DNA of 22,231 nt, from assembly GCA_002284615.2 (NCBI GenBank), contig MU069533.1, positions 62,632 to 84,862 on the forward strand, given 5' to 3'. This DNA is from Dunaliella salina. Taxonomy: Eukaryota > Chlorophyta > Chlorophyceae > Chlamydomonadales > Dunaliellaceae. Under the pieces are notes generated by a model. The model saw nothing but the letters and a program-made list of their open reading frames with translations, searched no databases and was not told the origin of the DNA. Of the stretch, positions 1 to 7,935 are shown one piece after another (within the stretch, counting starts at the first letter, position 1; each line of letters begins with the position of its first letter). Made by a program: the position numbers and the translations under genes.

Positions 1-180
1 GGCGTCTGCAGCGCGCCCCATTACTCTGCTTCTACTCACATTTTGAAGGCGTTGGGTATGCAGATGGATGGAGAATTAAAAGGGGAGCAGATTGGTACCC
101 TCTTTGTCTGGATTGGGGGGCACTGAAAGGGGGGTTTTGGGGGTGGGTGGTGGGTCAGGGGGGTCCAGCCCAAAATTTAC
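1..180 (+). repeat. Dispersed repeat family R1, copy A
   Basis: This stretch matches a minus-strand copy at 8575-8755 and a plus-strand copy at 13600-13745. Shared landmarks, in order, are CCCATNACTCTGCT, then ATGNAGAATT, then GAGCAGATTGGNACCCT, then a G-rich tract. In one frame the core reads like MDGELKGEQIGTLFV, and the other copies give near-identical peptides. That suggests the family descends from something coding, but no intact protein remains. The copy probably runs past the left edge of the window. It lies in the intron upstream of the first P450 exon seen here. The family's class is unknown. Confidence 0.6.
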
Positions 181-696
181 ACGTGCCTTCCAGCAGAATT
201 TTTTTTTTGCCTCCTGCCTTTTGGCAAACTTATTAGCCCTTCTAAAAAGCCCACAACCAGCTTGCAGCAGGTGGCCGCCTGGGCACTCAAAACGTGTCCT
301 GTGGTTAAACTGCAGATTTGGGTGTGCTGCAATAGGTTAGGGCACACAGGAAGTGGATTTGACTGGCTGAGCACGCAGGCATGTAGGCCAAGCGCGCAGC
401 AAATCTTACCTAATTGGACCAGCGCAGCACTAAAAAATTGCCTCTCAATAAGCCCTCAGGTGGTTTGCTCAGAATTGGCAGAATTGGGCTGGGTGGCAAA
501 GGGCAGGATGTCACACTAGGGAATGGGGCACTGGAGGCCAAGGAGTTGCAGTGAAGCCCATCTGGTGCTTATTTTATGACAAACCAAGAAAAAATGACTT
601 CTGTGCCTGGCACAACTGTGAACTGTGTAATGGTGCACAAAGCATGCTGTCATGATGTCATAATGTGTCTTTTTTAAATGCTCTCCTCCTTCACAG
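181..696. other. Intronic sequence upstream of the first visible P450 exon
   Basis: I see no exon, RNA gene or recognised element here. The stretch ends in a pyrimidine-rich tract and the acceptor TTCACAG at 690-696. Earlier exons of the P450 (N-terminus through helix I) should lie to the left, outside the window. Confidence 0.5.
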
Positions 697-815
697 GTCC
701 CTGGTCAGCCCGCAGCCCGGCCCTTGGAGTGGTCAGACCTGAATCTGCCCTACTTCAATGCTGTGCTCAAGGAGTCCATGAGGCTTCACCCTGTGGCAGG
801 GATAGGCACCGTCAG
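697..815 (+). CDS. P450 exon with K-helix ExxR
   Basis: The acceptor is CTCCTTCACAG and the donor is AG|GTGGGT. The exon starts on a whole codon and ends with two bases of a split Arg codon (AG|G). It encodes a stretch ending LKESMRLHPVAGIGTVR. Glu26 and Arg29 (numbered from this exon) are the ExxR pair that forms the conserved salt-bridge network behind the heme. Confidence 0.9.
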
Positions 816-854
816 GTGGGTTAAGGGATGCTGATGTGCAGCAGAATCGCTGAC

Positions 855-920
<66 letters not shown>

Positions 921-3900
921 GCAGCAAAGGCAATCTCGACTGCATTCATGGCTGGACTTCTTCACTGTGCTGGCTGGTCTTTTCCACTGTGCTGCACTTG
1001 ATTTCAATGGCGCAAAGATTAGCAGAGAATTGCATGGCCCCTGCGCAAGGATGATGTACAAAACAATGTTGGGGGAGGAGCGCGCTAGAAAATTGGGCAT
1101 TCTAGTGAATCAATTGTGAGTGTGGCATTGTGGCTCACGCTGCTTGCAATATGAGCACAGCATGGTGTGCATGTGAGTACGAGTATGTGGGCATGCAAGC
1201 ATGCCTATGAAATGTTTGCTATTACAGAATTGTGACTCTCAAAATGAGAGGTTGGTAATGAGCATGTGAACGCAAGCATGTGAGTATGCAAGTGTATTGG
1301 AGGTTGATTGGAATGCTGTGCTTTGCTATCATCTACAGAAGAAGTAAGGGTAAGACCTTGAAGGTCTATCCTCTCCATACCAGAGAGATGCTTTTGAAAT
1401 AGCTTTTCAACGAATGACCTGATTCAGTTGAGCTGTTGATTATTCCTTTGTGCAATTTGCAGCAATTCATGGCCATGCATGCGCAGAGGCAAACCTTCCC
1501 ATGCTGTTTTTTGCGGCTTTACTTTATTCCATGTTATATTGTGTTCTGTCTTTTTTATTGGGTTCTGCCCTGCGCTGTTGCAGCATGACCAGCTGTTGGC
1601 CAAGACCTCAGACGACCCGTGGACGTCAGTTTACCCTTATTTGCTTTTGCGCTGCATACACAACTCATCAGGGTGATGAAACCTCACATGACCCTTGGGC
1701 ATCAATTTACCCGTGCTTGCTTTTGCGCCCCTTACACAATTCCTCAGGGTGGCCCCAAAGAACATGGAGCTCGAGGGCTTCCCCATCCGCAAAGGGGATT
1801 TGTTGTGGGTCCCGATTGACGCTGTGCACAACTCAGTGCACAACTTTACAGATGTGAGTCTGGAATGGGAGGTGGAGCACGTATAAGGCCAAAAAATTGT
1901 GACTCAACCATGCAATGGAGCATAATAATGAATGGAGTGCCTCGGCAACCCCGCAACAGGCAGTGCAAGCTTGAGTTTCTTTAACGCAGCTTTTTAACGC
2001 AGCTGCCCGGTCATCGCGGGCTGTGCAGCAGGCGCCTTTTTTTTTTTTCTACGAAGCCTTTTCTAATGTCCACGGTTGTGTTTTCAGAGCTGCAAACTTG
2101 TAATGCGCTCGTGATGGGCACTCCTGTGCTTTGAGTTCATACATTCTCTTCTACCCCTAGCCAACACACAAGGCCTCTTCCAAAACTGCATGTGCCAAGC
2201 TGCCGAGGCAGCTCATTGAAGCATCCACACACAGAATCTCTTTACCTTCTGGGCAAGCTCGTGTTTTGGAAATGCTTGCTTCAAAAAAATGCAAAAGAAT
2301 GGTGTGCTTGCTCATTGAAGCATCCGCACACAGAATCTCTTTACCTTCTGGGCAAGCTCGTGTTTTGGAAATGCTTGCTTCAAAAAAACGCAAAAGAATG
2401 GTGTGCTTGTAGTTGTTTTATACACTCTTTGCGGTAGGGAGGCGCCAATATTAACATTGACCTTGCCTCCATTCAAGGTAGATTTCACCTTCATAGGAAG
2501 TGAAAGGATGAAGTCAGTTGGAGAGGGGGCAAGCTCGTCCTCATTAGCTCTCAGAAAGACGCAGGAAAATCTGCTGAGGCTGCATGGCTCGGCATGTCAC
2601 GGATTTAGTTCCCTTTGTACCTGACCAGGTCCGACGCTTGCATATTGCATATTGCTTGGTCAAGAACCCAATGAAGTGCTGGTTTTTCTCCTTGGTATCA
2701 ATTAGTACATATTGCTGCTATTGAGCAAAAGCTCTGTAATCAGGCTCTTTTGTTTTTGCTTTAGATATCAAAGCAGGCTCTACATTTACATGTATGCAGC
2801 GCAGCCTGGCTGTGCGTTGACCGCCACTCAGCCTGCCTGCCTTGTGTCCATGATTCCGCCTACCTCCCTCTCTGCCCACCATCCTTGCCACACGCACAAA
2901 ACCTGCACAACACCTGTGATGCATGCACGTGATTCGGTATGCAATCCAGCCTGCCTGCCCCTCCATCTTTTATGCTCTCTGCGGCCCACCACCTCTGCCG
3001 CATGTACACCACCTGTGATGTATGGACTTGTGACACATGACAGCCTGCCTGCCGCTCCGCCCCTCATGCTCTCTGCAGCCCACCACCTTCACCACATGGA
3101 GGCCACCTGTGATGCATGATTCAGTACACCTGCAATGCATGAATATGATTCTGTAGTACAGTGCCTGCACACAATCAGCCTGCCTGCCCCTCCTCTGCCC
3201 CTGATGCTCTCTGCAGCCCACCATCTTTGACCCAGCACGCTGGCTCCCAGAGACATCCAACAGCTCCGACAAAAAAGCTAGTGCAGCGTCGAGCAGCTGT
3301 CCCAATGGCACAGCCTCTAATGGACCAGACCAAGGGGCTGCGCAACAGACGTTGATGCCCTCTGCCTCATCACCACCACAACTGTCATCAAGCAGCACTG
3401 CTTGTGGCTGCCCCTTTGCTCCCAAGGCCACACGCACAGGTGGAGAGTCGTCATTATGTTGGGCTGTGGGAAGCAGCCTGCTTTGCGGGAGGTCTGAGCG
3501 GGGGAAAAAACTGCCTTGTCTGGAATTTTGCCTGGAACAAGTTGTGTGCAGACGTTTTGGCAAGCTTAGAAGGAACATTATGCAGAGATGTGAGCAACAG
3601 ATTCAACAGCTTCGGCGGAGAAGCTTTTAATAATAAAAAAGGGAACTGAACCCTTTGTTGGCTCCCTGTCCAATGTGGGTGTATGAACTCGTGGCCCGAA
3701 GGCCAGCGAGATGTGGTACACCAACTTTTAAGCCTAGGAATGAGCACAAACACGTTGCAACCCTGATTTTTTGCAAGGTACGGGAATAATACCATTTGTT
3801 TTTTTGCAAAGGTTAAAGTAAATTGTGAGGTCTGCCCCCAAAAGGTCAAACTTCTGCATTCTTGTGTTGCAAGCATTGGCCCTTGCCAAGAGTAGTGAGC

Positions 3901-6900
3901 CAAGTAAGTCAGGCCTGCCAAGTAGGCCAGGCCAGGACAGCAACGTAAGTTTGAGTCGATGCTCTACTGCGAAAAGAGACATGGTCTCTTCTCATCCTTT
4001 TCTTCCATCTCTTCATCAGAGGAGTCCATGGAGACCTCCACCGGCTCGCTCACCTTTGCTCCCGTGTATCCTCTGTCCCTCCCCCCGCCCCTCTTGCCCC
4101 TCTCCCCTCCCTGCTACCCCTGCCTTTTAAGCCTCAAGCTGGAACTGCTGCTTGAGCTGCCTCCTTGGCTTTGTTTGAGCTGGCTTGCGTACGCTGCCTC
4201 CTTGGCTTTGCTGGCATGCCTAAGCTGGCCTTGCTAAAGCTGGGGAGTTGGTAATGCCTGGACCAAAGGCAGGATCCTGGGCAAACCATCACCCCAAGGA
4301 CTCCACCTCCTCCATTACCATTAGTAGCCCTCGTTATGCTTATGCTTGGTACAGCCCAAAAAGAAAAACCTGCCCCTTAGCAGCATGTGGCTGCTTCATG
4401 TGGCCCGATTTATTGCTTCATGCAAATCATTACCCTTAGTCAGGCCTTGAAAGAAGTCGTTTTCAAAGGCACATCATATTGCAAGGTGCACTGACAATTA
4501 CTCAATTGGTTGCTGTTGATCGCTTAACCCCCGTGCTCTGGTGTTGCAAAGTCTGCCTCCACAGTTGATGTTTCAATCAATGTGGGGAAGTGATGCTTCA
4601 AAGCAGGAGGAAAGAGCATTGGTTAAGAGAAGATATGCAGGCTGGATGAAGAGGAGAAATGCGGGGGACAAGAAAGAGGCTGGGATCAGCAGTGCAATGT
4701 TTCAGAGACCTCGTGGCGATCTTTGGACCCTATCGGTGGAAGTCAATGGAGAGCTTTCAGTGCAATGTCAGCTCTTCCTGACACAAATTTTTGATCAAGA
4801 GACATATGGGATTAAAGTTTACATCACATTACATTTCAGTACATTTCATTACATCACATGAAATTTTGAAAGATGAAACACATGGCTTTCCCTCCGTACC
4901 TCGCCCCAATGCACACTTGTATCAAATCAGCCTAAACACGTGCGAGCAGGCTTGCATATGCAGTCAGGAGTGGATTAAAAACAGTGTGCTGGCCATCCCA
5001 CAGCCTGAGTTGTTCTCATACATGCACCGCAAGCTAAGCAGGCGCATGTGGTGGAATTTGGTCAGCACAGTTTTTTTTTGGTTCTGTCCTTGCTGAGGTA
5101 GGTGCACAGGCAAAGGACAATGTTGCCTTTTTCATGCTGGCCAGATTTCTGTCAACGCAGTCTTCTCTGTTATGTTTTCCACCTTGCAGGCCAAGCCGGT
5201 GCCCAGTCAAAGTCGATGCTGCCTTTCAGTGATGGCCCAAGGAACTGCATCGGCCTCAACTTTGCATATGCCAGTGTGCGCACAGTCCTTCTGGTGAGCA
5301 CTCAATTCAATCCCATCCAATCCAATCCAATCCAATCAAGTCAGACCATATTCAGCCAACTCAATCCCATCCAGCAGCAAGCAGAGGCAGCAAGCAGCAA
5401 AGGTGTGGGTAGCGAGCACTGATATATGCACTAAGCACGCATAGGCAGTGTGCATGTAGGTAGCCATTGGTGGTTGCACAGGTGGCATGCAGTAGGTGCG
5501 TGGAAATCAAGATGCAAAAAATTAGGGTGGGCAGAAGGCATGTAGGTAGCCAGCAGTGAGCAAGGGGGGGCATGCAGCTAAATTATGGACTGCAAAGAAG
5601 CAAGGACGTAGGCAGCAAGCATCGAGTTTGAAAGCATCTAGGAGGCAGCAGGCACATGGGCAACATGCACCTTAAGCATGGGCAGCAAAGAAGCAAGGAT
5701 AAGGGCTACAAGCATGTGGGAAGCAAGTATGTAGGCAGCAGGCTTGTAGTTAGCCAGCAGCCAGCATGTGGGCGGTATGCAGCGAATGCGTGGGCATCAA
5801 GGAGCAAAAGGATGTCGGCAGCAAGCATTGAGGCAGCAAGCAGTCAGGAAGCAGTCAGCATAAGGGCAACATGCAATTAAAGCATGTGCAGCAAGAAGCA
5901 AGGTGATATGTTGCAGCAATCATGTGTGCAGCAAACAGGTAGGTAGGCAACAAAGCATGATAGCATGGGCGGCGAGCAGCAGAAATTTGGGCAGCAAGCA
6001 CGTGGGCCCCAGAAATTGCATTGGCCTCAACCTTGTGTACGCATGCATGTGCATCGTCCCCTCCACCAGCAGTGAATCCTTGTCGACAAGCATGTAGGCT
6101 GCAAGCAATTAGGCCAAACGCCTGTGTTTGGCAAACAGGCCAAATGCTGGTGTCTGACAAACAGACCAAATCTGGTGTCCGGCAAGCAGGCCAAATGCTG
6201 GTGTTTGGCAAGTAGGCCAAATTCTGGTTGACAAACATGCAGGCTGCAATGCAAGCAAACAGGCTGAATGCTGGTGTCTGTGGTTTGTGGGCATGCCATT
6301 GCAGCTGCCTCTCACGTCTGAAAGGAAGAACCTTGCGTGAGGCGTGCACTTCAATCTTTCTTGCCCTGCAATTTGTCTTGACTACCCAGAGCTCTTTGCT
6401 CTCGATGGTCTTGTTTTGAAAACAGATTTGTAAAGATGTGCATTTGCAAAGCGCACCTGTCTTGCGCAAGTGTTGGAGGTGCTACCCGACAAAGCAAGCC
6501 TTGGCTTCTTTCACAGAAAATTAACCCATTTGGGTCATTCATCCAAGTTCTCAAATAGAGACCAGACAAAGGCAAATTTATGCATATTGTAGAAGGTGCT
6601 TCCCAGCAGAGCAAGCTTTAGTGCCAAGCCCCTCGTGCTCATTGTTCACAAAGCATTTGCGCTGATTGCAAGCCAGACAAATTTCCAGAAGGATTTTCCC
6701 TTTGATATCCCTAGAAAAGAAAAGAAAAGAAAATTTATGTAGGCAGAGGAATTATCCCTACATCAATTAAGGACGAGGTACATTTACTCATAGAGAGCCG
6801 TGAGTCCCCTCCACCTATTTTTTGGATCTCTGGATCTCGCACCTACCTTCCCCGGAGGTGGGTGACGATGACGATTTTAGGACTTGTATTTCTCTACAAA

Positions 6901-7806
6901 TTGGACTGTTGATATGTGAAAGAATCGAGGTTGGATTTAGGGTTAGGCCTAAACCCAAGGCCTTATCTTGTAGGAGTTTTTGAGATTAAATTTAGGGTGT
7001 AGGCCTAACCCTAAATTAAACCTCAATTACTTACCTCCAATTGCTTAAGCATGATTTAATCCTCACATTGTACATGAGCAGAGCTTGTTGGCCTCGTTTT
7101 GGTTTGAGCTTGGGGATGACCTCAAGGACCACACTCTGGTGGAGGCGTCGCAGGTGGGTGCTCATTTTGTGCGTTGCTGCAGCAGGAGTAGAGGCACCCC
7201 TGGCCTGCTTTTTTGTAAGGAAAGGACAGGAAAGAATTACATAGCTTTACTTGCTGATCTGAAAGTGCATCACAGCCAATGCAGACGTTCTTTGCTTTAT
7301 GTCGTGGGTAGATTTAGCCTGCATTGCAGTGCATCACAGGCGATATGGACCTGCCCTGCCTCAATCTCATTGTGATGAGTACTTGGTAGCTTGGTAGCTT
7401 AGGAATCTCCTGTTCCAACTGTTCGTAAGGGTCTTGCTGGTCTTGCTCACTTTCTGTTTCACTTTCTGTCAAAAATGTGTCCCTCCTCCTCACACTCAAT
7501 GAAAATCCCGTTGCCTGCTCTGCCTCTGCATTCCTTGGTGCTCATCACACTCAACGAAAACCCTCAGATGACGTGCACTCGTCACTCTTACACCAAAACA
7601 CTCACACGCTCACAACAAAATACTCACGCCAGAACACTCGCACACTCACAGCAAAAACCCTCGGATGACGTGCACCCCCCACACTCAATGAAAACCCTTC
7701 TGCTCTGCCTTTGCAGTCCTTGGTGCTCGTCGTGCAATCAGGCATCCCAATCAAGCTCCATCTCAAGCAGCATGAGGCACCTGAGCAGAGTGTGCGCACG
7801 CCATGA
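697..7806 (+). CDS. Cytochrome P450, C-terminal half, six exons (5' part outside window)
   Basis: This is a heme-thiolate monooxygenase, a family that inserts one O2-derived oxygen into a lipophilic substrate and usually sits on a membrane; the substrate is unknown. Join 697-815, 1748-1853, 3217-3439, 5190-5293, 7082-7153 and 7717-7806. Junction phases agree throughout (2, 0, 1, 0, 0), giving 237 residues and a TGA. Motifs seen are ExxR (ESMR, residues 26-29), PARW (81-84, the PERF/PERW position) and the heme loop FSDGPRNCIG with Cys169. A C-terminal beta segment (SGIPIKLHLK) follows. From ExxR to Cys is about 140 residues, against roughly 75-80 in most P450s, because a Ser/Ala/Pro-rich linker of about 70 residues follows PARW. 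With helices A-I missing, the whole protein would be near the usual 500 residues or longer. I cannot assign a CYP family. The gene looks functional: no frameshift or stop occurs in the exons. Confidence 0.9.
852..919. repeat. (AC)n microsatellite
   Basis: An almost pure AC dinucleotide tract of about 66 bases lies in the first intron, some 40 bases after the donor. The long antisense frame of alternating Cys-Val across it is an artefact of the repeat. Confidence 0.98.
985..1070 (+). pseudogene. U6 snRNA relic
   Basis: Positions 1032-1054 match the central block of eukaryotic U6 snRNA exactly (GCATGGCCCCTGCGCA, then AGGATGA). This is the most conserved part, next to the U2-pairing and catalytic regions. 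Upstream there is looser similarity: AAGATTAGCA at 1014-1023 and a GCTGCAC...TTTCAATGG stretch resembling the U6 5' half. Ten extra bases (GAGAATTGCA-like) between AGATTAGCA and the core look like a small tandem duplication. The 3' end departs from U6 after ATGA, and no T-run terminator follows. I read it as a decayed, probably retroposed copy in the P450 intron. U6 identity is recalled from family knowledge, not searched. Confidence 0.75.
1614..1765 (+). repeat. 76-bp tandem duplication spanning the P450 exon-2 acceptor
   Basis: Copy 1 (1614-1689) and copy 2 (1690-1765) share GACCC-TGG, TTTACCC, TTGCTTTTGCGC, TACACAA and TCAGGGTG in the same order and spacing. Copy 2 holds the working acceptor (CCTCAG, exon from 1748). 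Copy 1 holds an intact look-alike (CATCAG|GGTG at about 1668-1676). Confidence 0.85.
1748..1853 (+). CDS. P450 exon between K-helix and PARW motif
   Basis: The exon begins with one base that completes the split Arg codon, followed by 35 codons. It ends on a whole codon before the donor GTGAGT. It encodes VAPKNMELEGFPIRKGDLLW and then a VPIDAVHNSVHNFTD stretch. This matches the usual P450 beta1/K' region, where a GxxIPKGxxV-like strand precedes the H-x-x-P-x-x-F-x-D block. Confidence 0.9.
2212..2409. repeat. 99-bp tandem duplication, near identical
   Basis: Copy 1 is 2212-2310 and copy 2 is 2311-2409. I see only two substitutions (CACAC/CGCAC and AATGC/AACGC), so the duplication is recent. 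The unit is 33 codons long, so open frames run through both copies by chance. It lies in the intron between P450 exons 2 and 3, and no splice junction is involved. Confidence 0.95.
2829..3216 (+). repeat. VNTR containing decoy 3' splice sites before P450 exon 3
   Basis: Four degenerate units start with CAGCCTGCCTGCC at 2829, 2947, 3041 and 3176. Each carries a copy of the exon junction TGCTCTCTGCAG|CCCACC. Unit 1 has lost the AG (CTCTGCCCACC), unit 2 reads GCGG in place of GCAG, unit 3 keeps an intact AG at 3077-3078, and unit 4 is the real acceptor at 3215-3216. The units are 118, 94 and 135 bp long. Splicing at unit 3 would read PTTFTTWRPP in the correct frame, then stop after about 26 codons. 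Confidence 0.85.
3217..3439 (+). CDS. P450 exon with PARW motif and Ser-rich insertion
   Basis: The acceptor is CTCTCTGCAG and the donor is ACAG|GTGGAG. That donor is weak, but it is the one whose phase (1) fits the heme exon. The exon opens with PTIFDPARWLPE, the PERF/PERW block. Then come about 65 residues rich in Ser, Ala, Pro and Gln with several Cys, ending CGCPFAPKATRTG. The frame is fully open. Low-complexity insertions between PERW and the heme loop are plausible in algal P450s; no function is evident. Confidence 0.85.
3440..5189. other. Long P450 intron, no gene recognised
   Basis: This 1.75-kb phase-1 intron holds a short duplication of CTGCCTCCTTGGCTTTG (4159 and 4194), a CATTACAT-type simple stretch at 4821-4860 and a strong hairpin at 3688-3710. 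A plus-strand frame at 4541-4861 is Lys/Arg/Glu-rich (around WMKRRNAGDKKEAG). I could neither place it in the P450 nor identify it. The intron ends in TTTTCCACCTTGCAG. Confidence 0.6.
3688..3710. other. Stable hairpin in intron
   Basis: GGCC-CGAA-GGCC forms a perfect inner stem-loop. It extends outward through T-G and CTCG/CGAG pairs with a single bulged A. The run of about nine pairs is unusual for this AT-leaning intron. No role is assigned. Confidence 0.6.
5190..5293 (+). CDS. P450 heme-binding exon
   Basis: The exon begins with GC, which completes a Gly codon with the last G of exon 3, and then has 34 codons. It encodes SMLPFSDGPRNCIGLNFA and then YASVRTVLL before the donor GTGAGC. The FxxGxRxCxG signature is complete, and its Cys is the axial thiolate ligand of the heme iron. 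The downstream YASVRTVL stretch is the start of helix L. Confidence 0.95.
5302..5340. repeat. (TCCAA)n microsatellite
   Basis: CCAATCCAATCCAATCCAAT and degenerate flanking units follow eight bases after the heme-exon donor. A weaker CAATCCCATCCAG echo lies at 5361-5373. Confidence 0.9.
5374..5995. repeat. Degenerate minisatellite, GCAGCAAGCATGTGGG-like units
   Basis: About 600 bases are built from variants of (A/T)GGGCAGCAAGCATGT with AAGAAGCAAGG, CCAGCAGCCAGCATG and similar derivatives. The unit length drifts from about 15 to 45 bases. The long antisense open frame over this stretch (5855-6469) is produced by the repeat and is not a gene. Confidence 0.75.
6003..6061 (+). pseudogene. Decayed duplicate of the P450 heme exon
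   Basis: The sequence translates to GPRNCIGLNLVYACMCIV, against GPRNCIGLNFAYASVRTV in the functional exon 0.8 kb upstream. The bases agree at roughly three quarters of positions. The heme Cys codon is kept. The upstream half (the SMLPFSD part) is replaced by minisatellite, and the counterpart of the donor is CCCTCCACC instead of GTGAGC, so it cannot be spliced as an alternative heme exon. It sits in the same orientation inside the next intron. Confidence 0.85.
6082..6253. repeat. Minisatellite, AGGCCAAATGCTGGTGTNTGGCAA units
   Basis: Four to five units of about 33 bases run from 6110 to 6228. The block is bounded on both sides by near copies of GACAAGCATGTAGGCTGCAA (6082-6103 and 6231-6250), so the whole block seems to have grown inside a duplicated flank. 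Confidence 0.85.
6430..6625. repeat. Degenerate tandem duplication, about 118-bp unit
   Basis: The block GGTGCTACCCGACAAAGCAAG at 6477-6497 recurs as GGTGCTTCCCAGCAGAGCAAG at 6595-6615. Looser matches lie upstream of each, in a GCAAA...TTGCGCAAG / GCAAATTTATGCAT stretch. It lies inside the P450 intron. Confidence 0.6.
6713..6816. repeat. Dispersed repeat family R2, copy 1
   Basis: Copies are at 6713-6816, 13074-13225 and 22011-22112. The shared order is an AAAAG-rich run, then GTAGGCAG, then TCCCTANATC, TTAAGGA(C/G)GAGG, GTGAGTC and CCTCCACC. Read on the minus strand, each copy ends in CTGCCTAC...TTTTCTTTTCTTT, a T/C-rich tail as in some SINEs or short retroposons. I found no coding content. 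Confidence 0.7.
6923..7028. repeat. Foldback element with telomere-like arms in P450 intron
   Basis: The arm at 6927-6950 and the inverted arm at 7001-7024 match at 22 of 24 bases, with a 50-base spacer. Both contain TTTAGGGTTAGGCCT, which combines a plant-type telomere motif with the palindrome AGGCCT. The inner part can also pair (TAGGCCTAAACCC with GGGTGTAGGCCTA). It lies 53 bases before the next exon, so the hairpin would form in the pre-mRNA close to the acceptor. Confidence 0.75.
7082..7153 (+). CDS. P450 exon, helix L end and following strand
   Basis: A 24-codon exon encodes SLLASFWFELGDDLKDHTLV and then EASQ, between acceptor GAGCAG and donor GTGGGT. It enters and leaves in phase 0 and continues RTVLL of the heme exon as a normal P450 helix L and F-x-F/W-E-L beta segment. 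The acceptor has a poor pyrimidine tract. Confidence 0.85.
7491..7716 (+). repeat. Tandem repeat with decoy acceptor before the last P450 exon
   Basis: The unit CACACTCAATGAAAA...TGCTCTGCCTNTGCANTCCTTGGTGCTC occurs at 7491-7546 and again at 7680-7731. The second contains the working acceptor TTTGCAG. The first reads CTCTGCATTCCTTGG, losing the G of the AG. Partial units (ACGAAAACCCTCAGATGACGTGCAC at 7554; ACAGCAAAAACCCTCGGATGACGTGCAC at 7650) lie between them, with ACACTCGCACAC-type filler. Confidence 0.8.
7717..7806 (+). CDS. Last P450 exon
   Basis: It has 29 codons plus the stop TGA at 7804-7806. The encoded SGIPIKLHLK is the terminal beta strand found at P450 C-termini, followed by the tail QHEAPEQSVRTP. 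The acceptor is CTGCCTTTGCAG, phase 0. Confidence 0.9.
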   Translation, partial: SLVLVVQSGIPIKLHLKQHEAPEQSVRTP

Positions 7807-7935
7807 TTTTTTTGATCTGCCTTGCTTATGAGGGCAAAATGCTGTACTTTAAAACTCCATGAGGTCATTCTCCTTGCAGCAACAAGTCTTATTTGTACAT
7901 GAATAAAGTAGGAGCCTGACATGATGTGCTTGTTG
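7807..7935 (+). other. P450 3' untranslated region with AATAAA
   Basis: An AATAAA hexamer at 7902-7907, about 95 bases after the stop, is a plausible polyadenylation signal. The TGTAA signal favoured by many volvocine green algae is absent near the stop; the nearest is at about 8319. The cleavage site is inferred, not seen. Confidence 0.4.

Noticed and set aside
733..1100. Antisense open frames of alternating Cys and Val
   Set aside because: They are translations of the (AC)n microsatellite.
1450..1857. 135-codon plus-strand frame across the P450 exon 2 acceptor
   Set aside because: It reads exon 2 in the wrong frame; the P450 frame is fixed by phase and motif on both sides.
2970..3578. 202-codon minus-strand open frame
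   Set aside because: It is antisense to the P450 PARW exon and the VNTR before it, and shows no motif.
3454..3921. 155-codon minus-strand open frame
   Set aside because: It lies in the P450 intron with no recognisable motif or splice partners, and its composition is typical of chance.
4541..4861. Possible extra P450 exon rich in Lys/Arg
   Set aside because: The flanking exons already join in phase, with PARW and heme loop in order, and the peptide does not resemble any P450 segment.
5855..6469. 204-codon minus-strand open frame
   Set aside because: It is kept open by minisatellite periodicity; its internal repeats mirror the DNA units.
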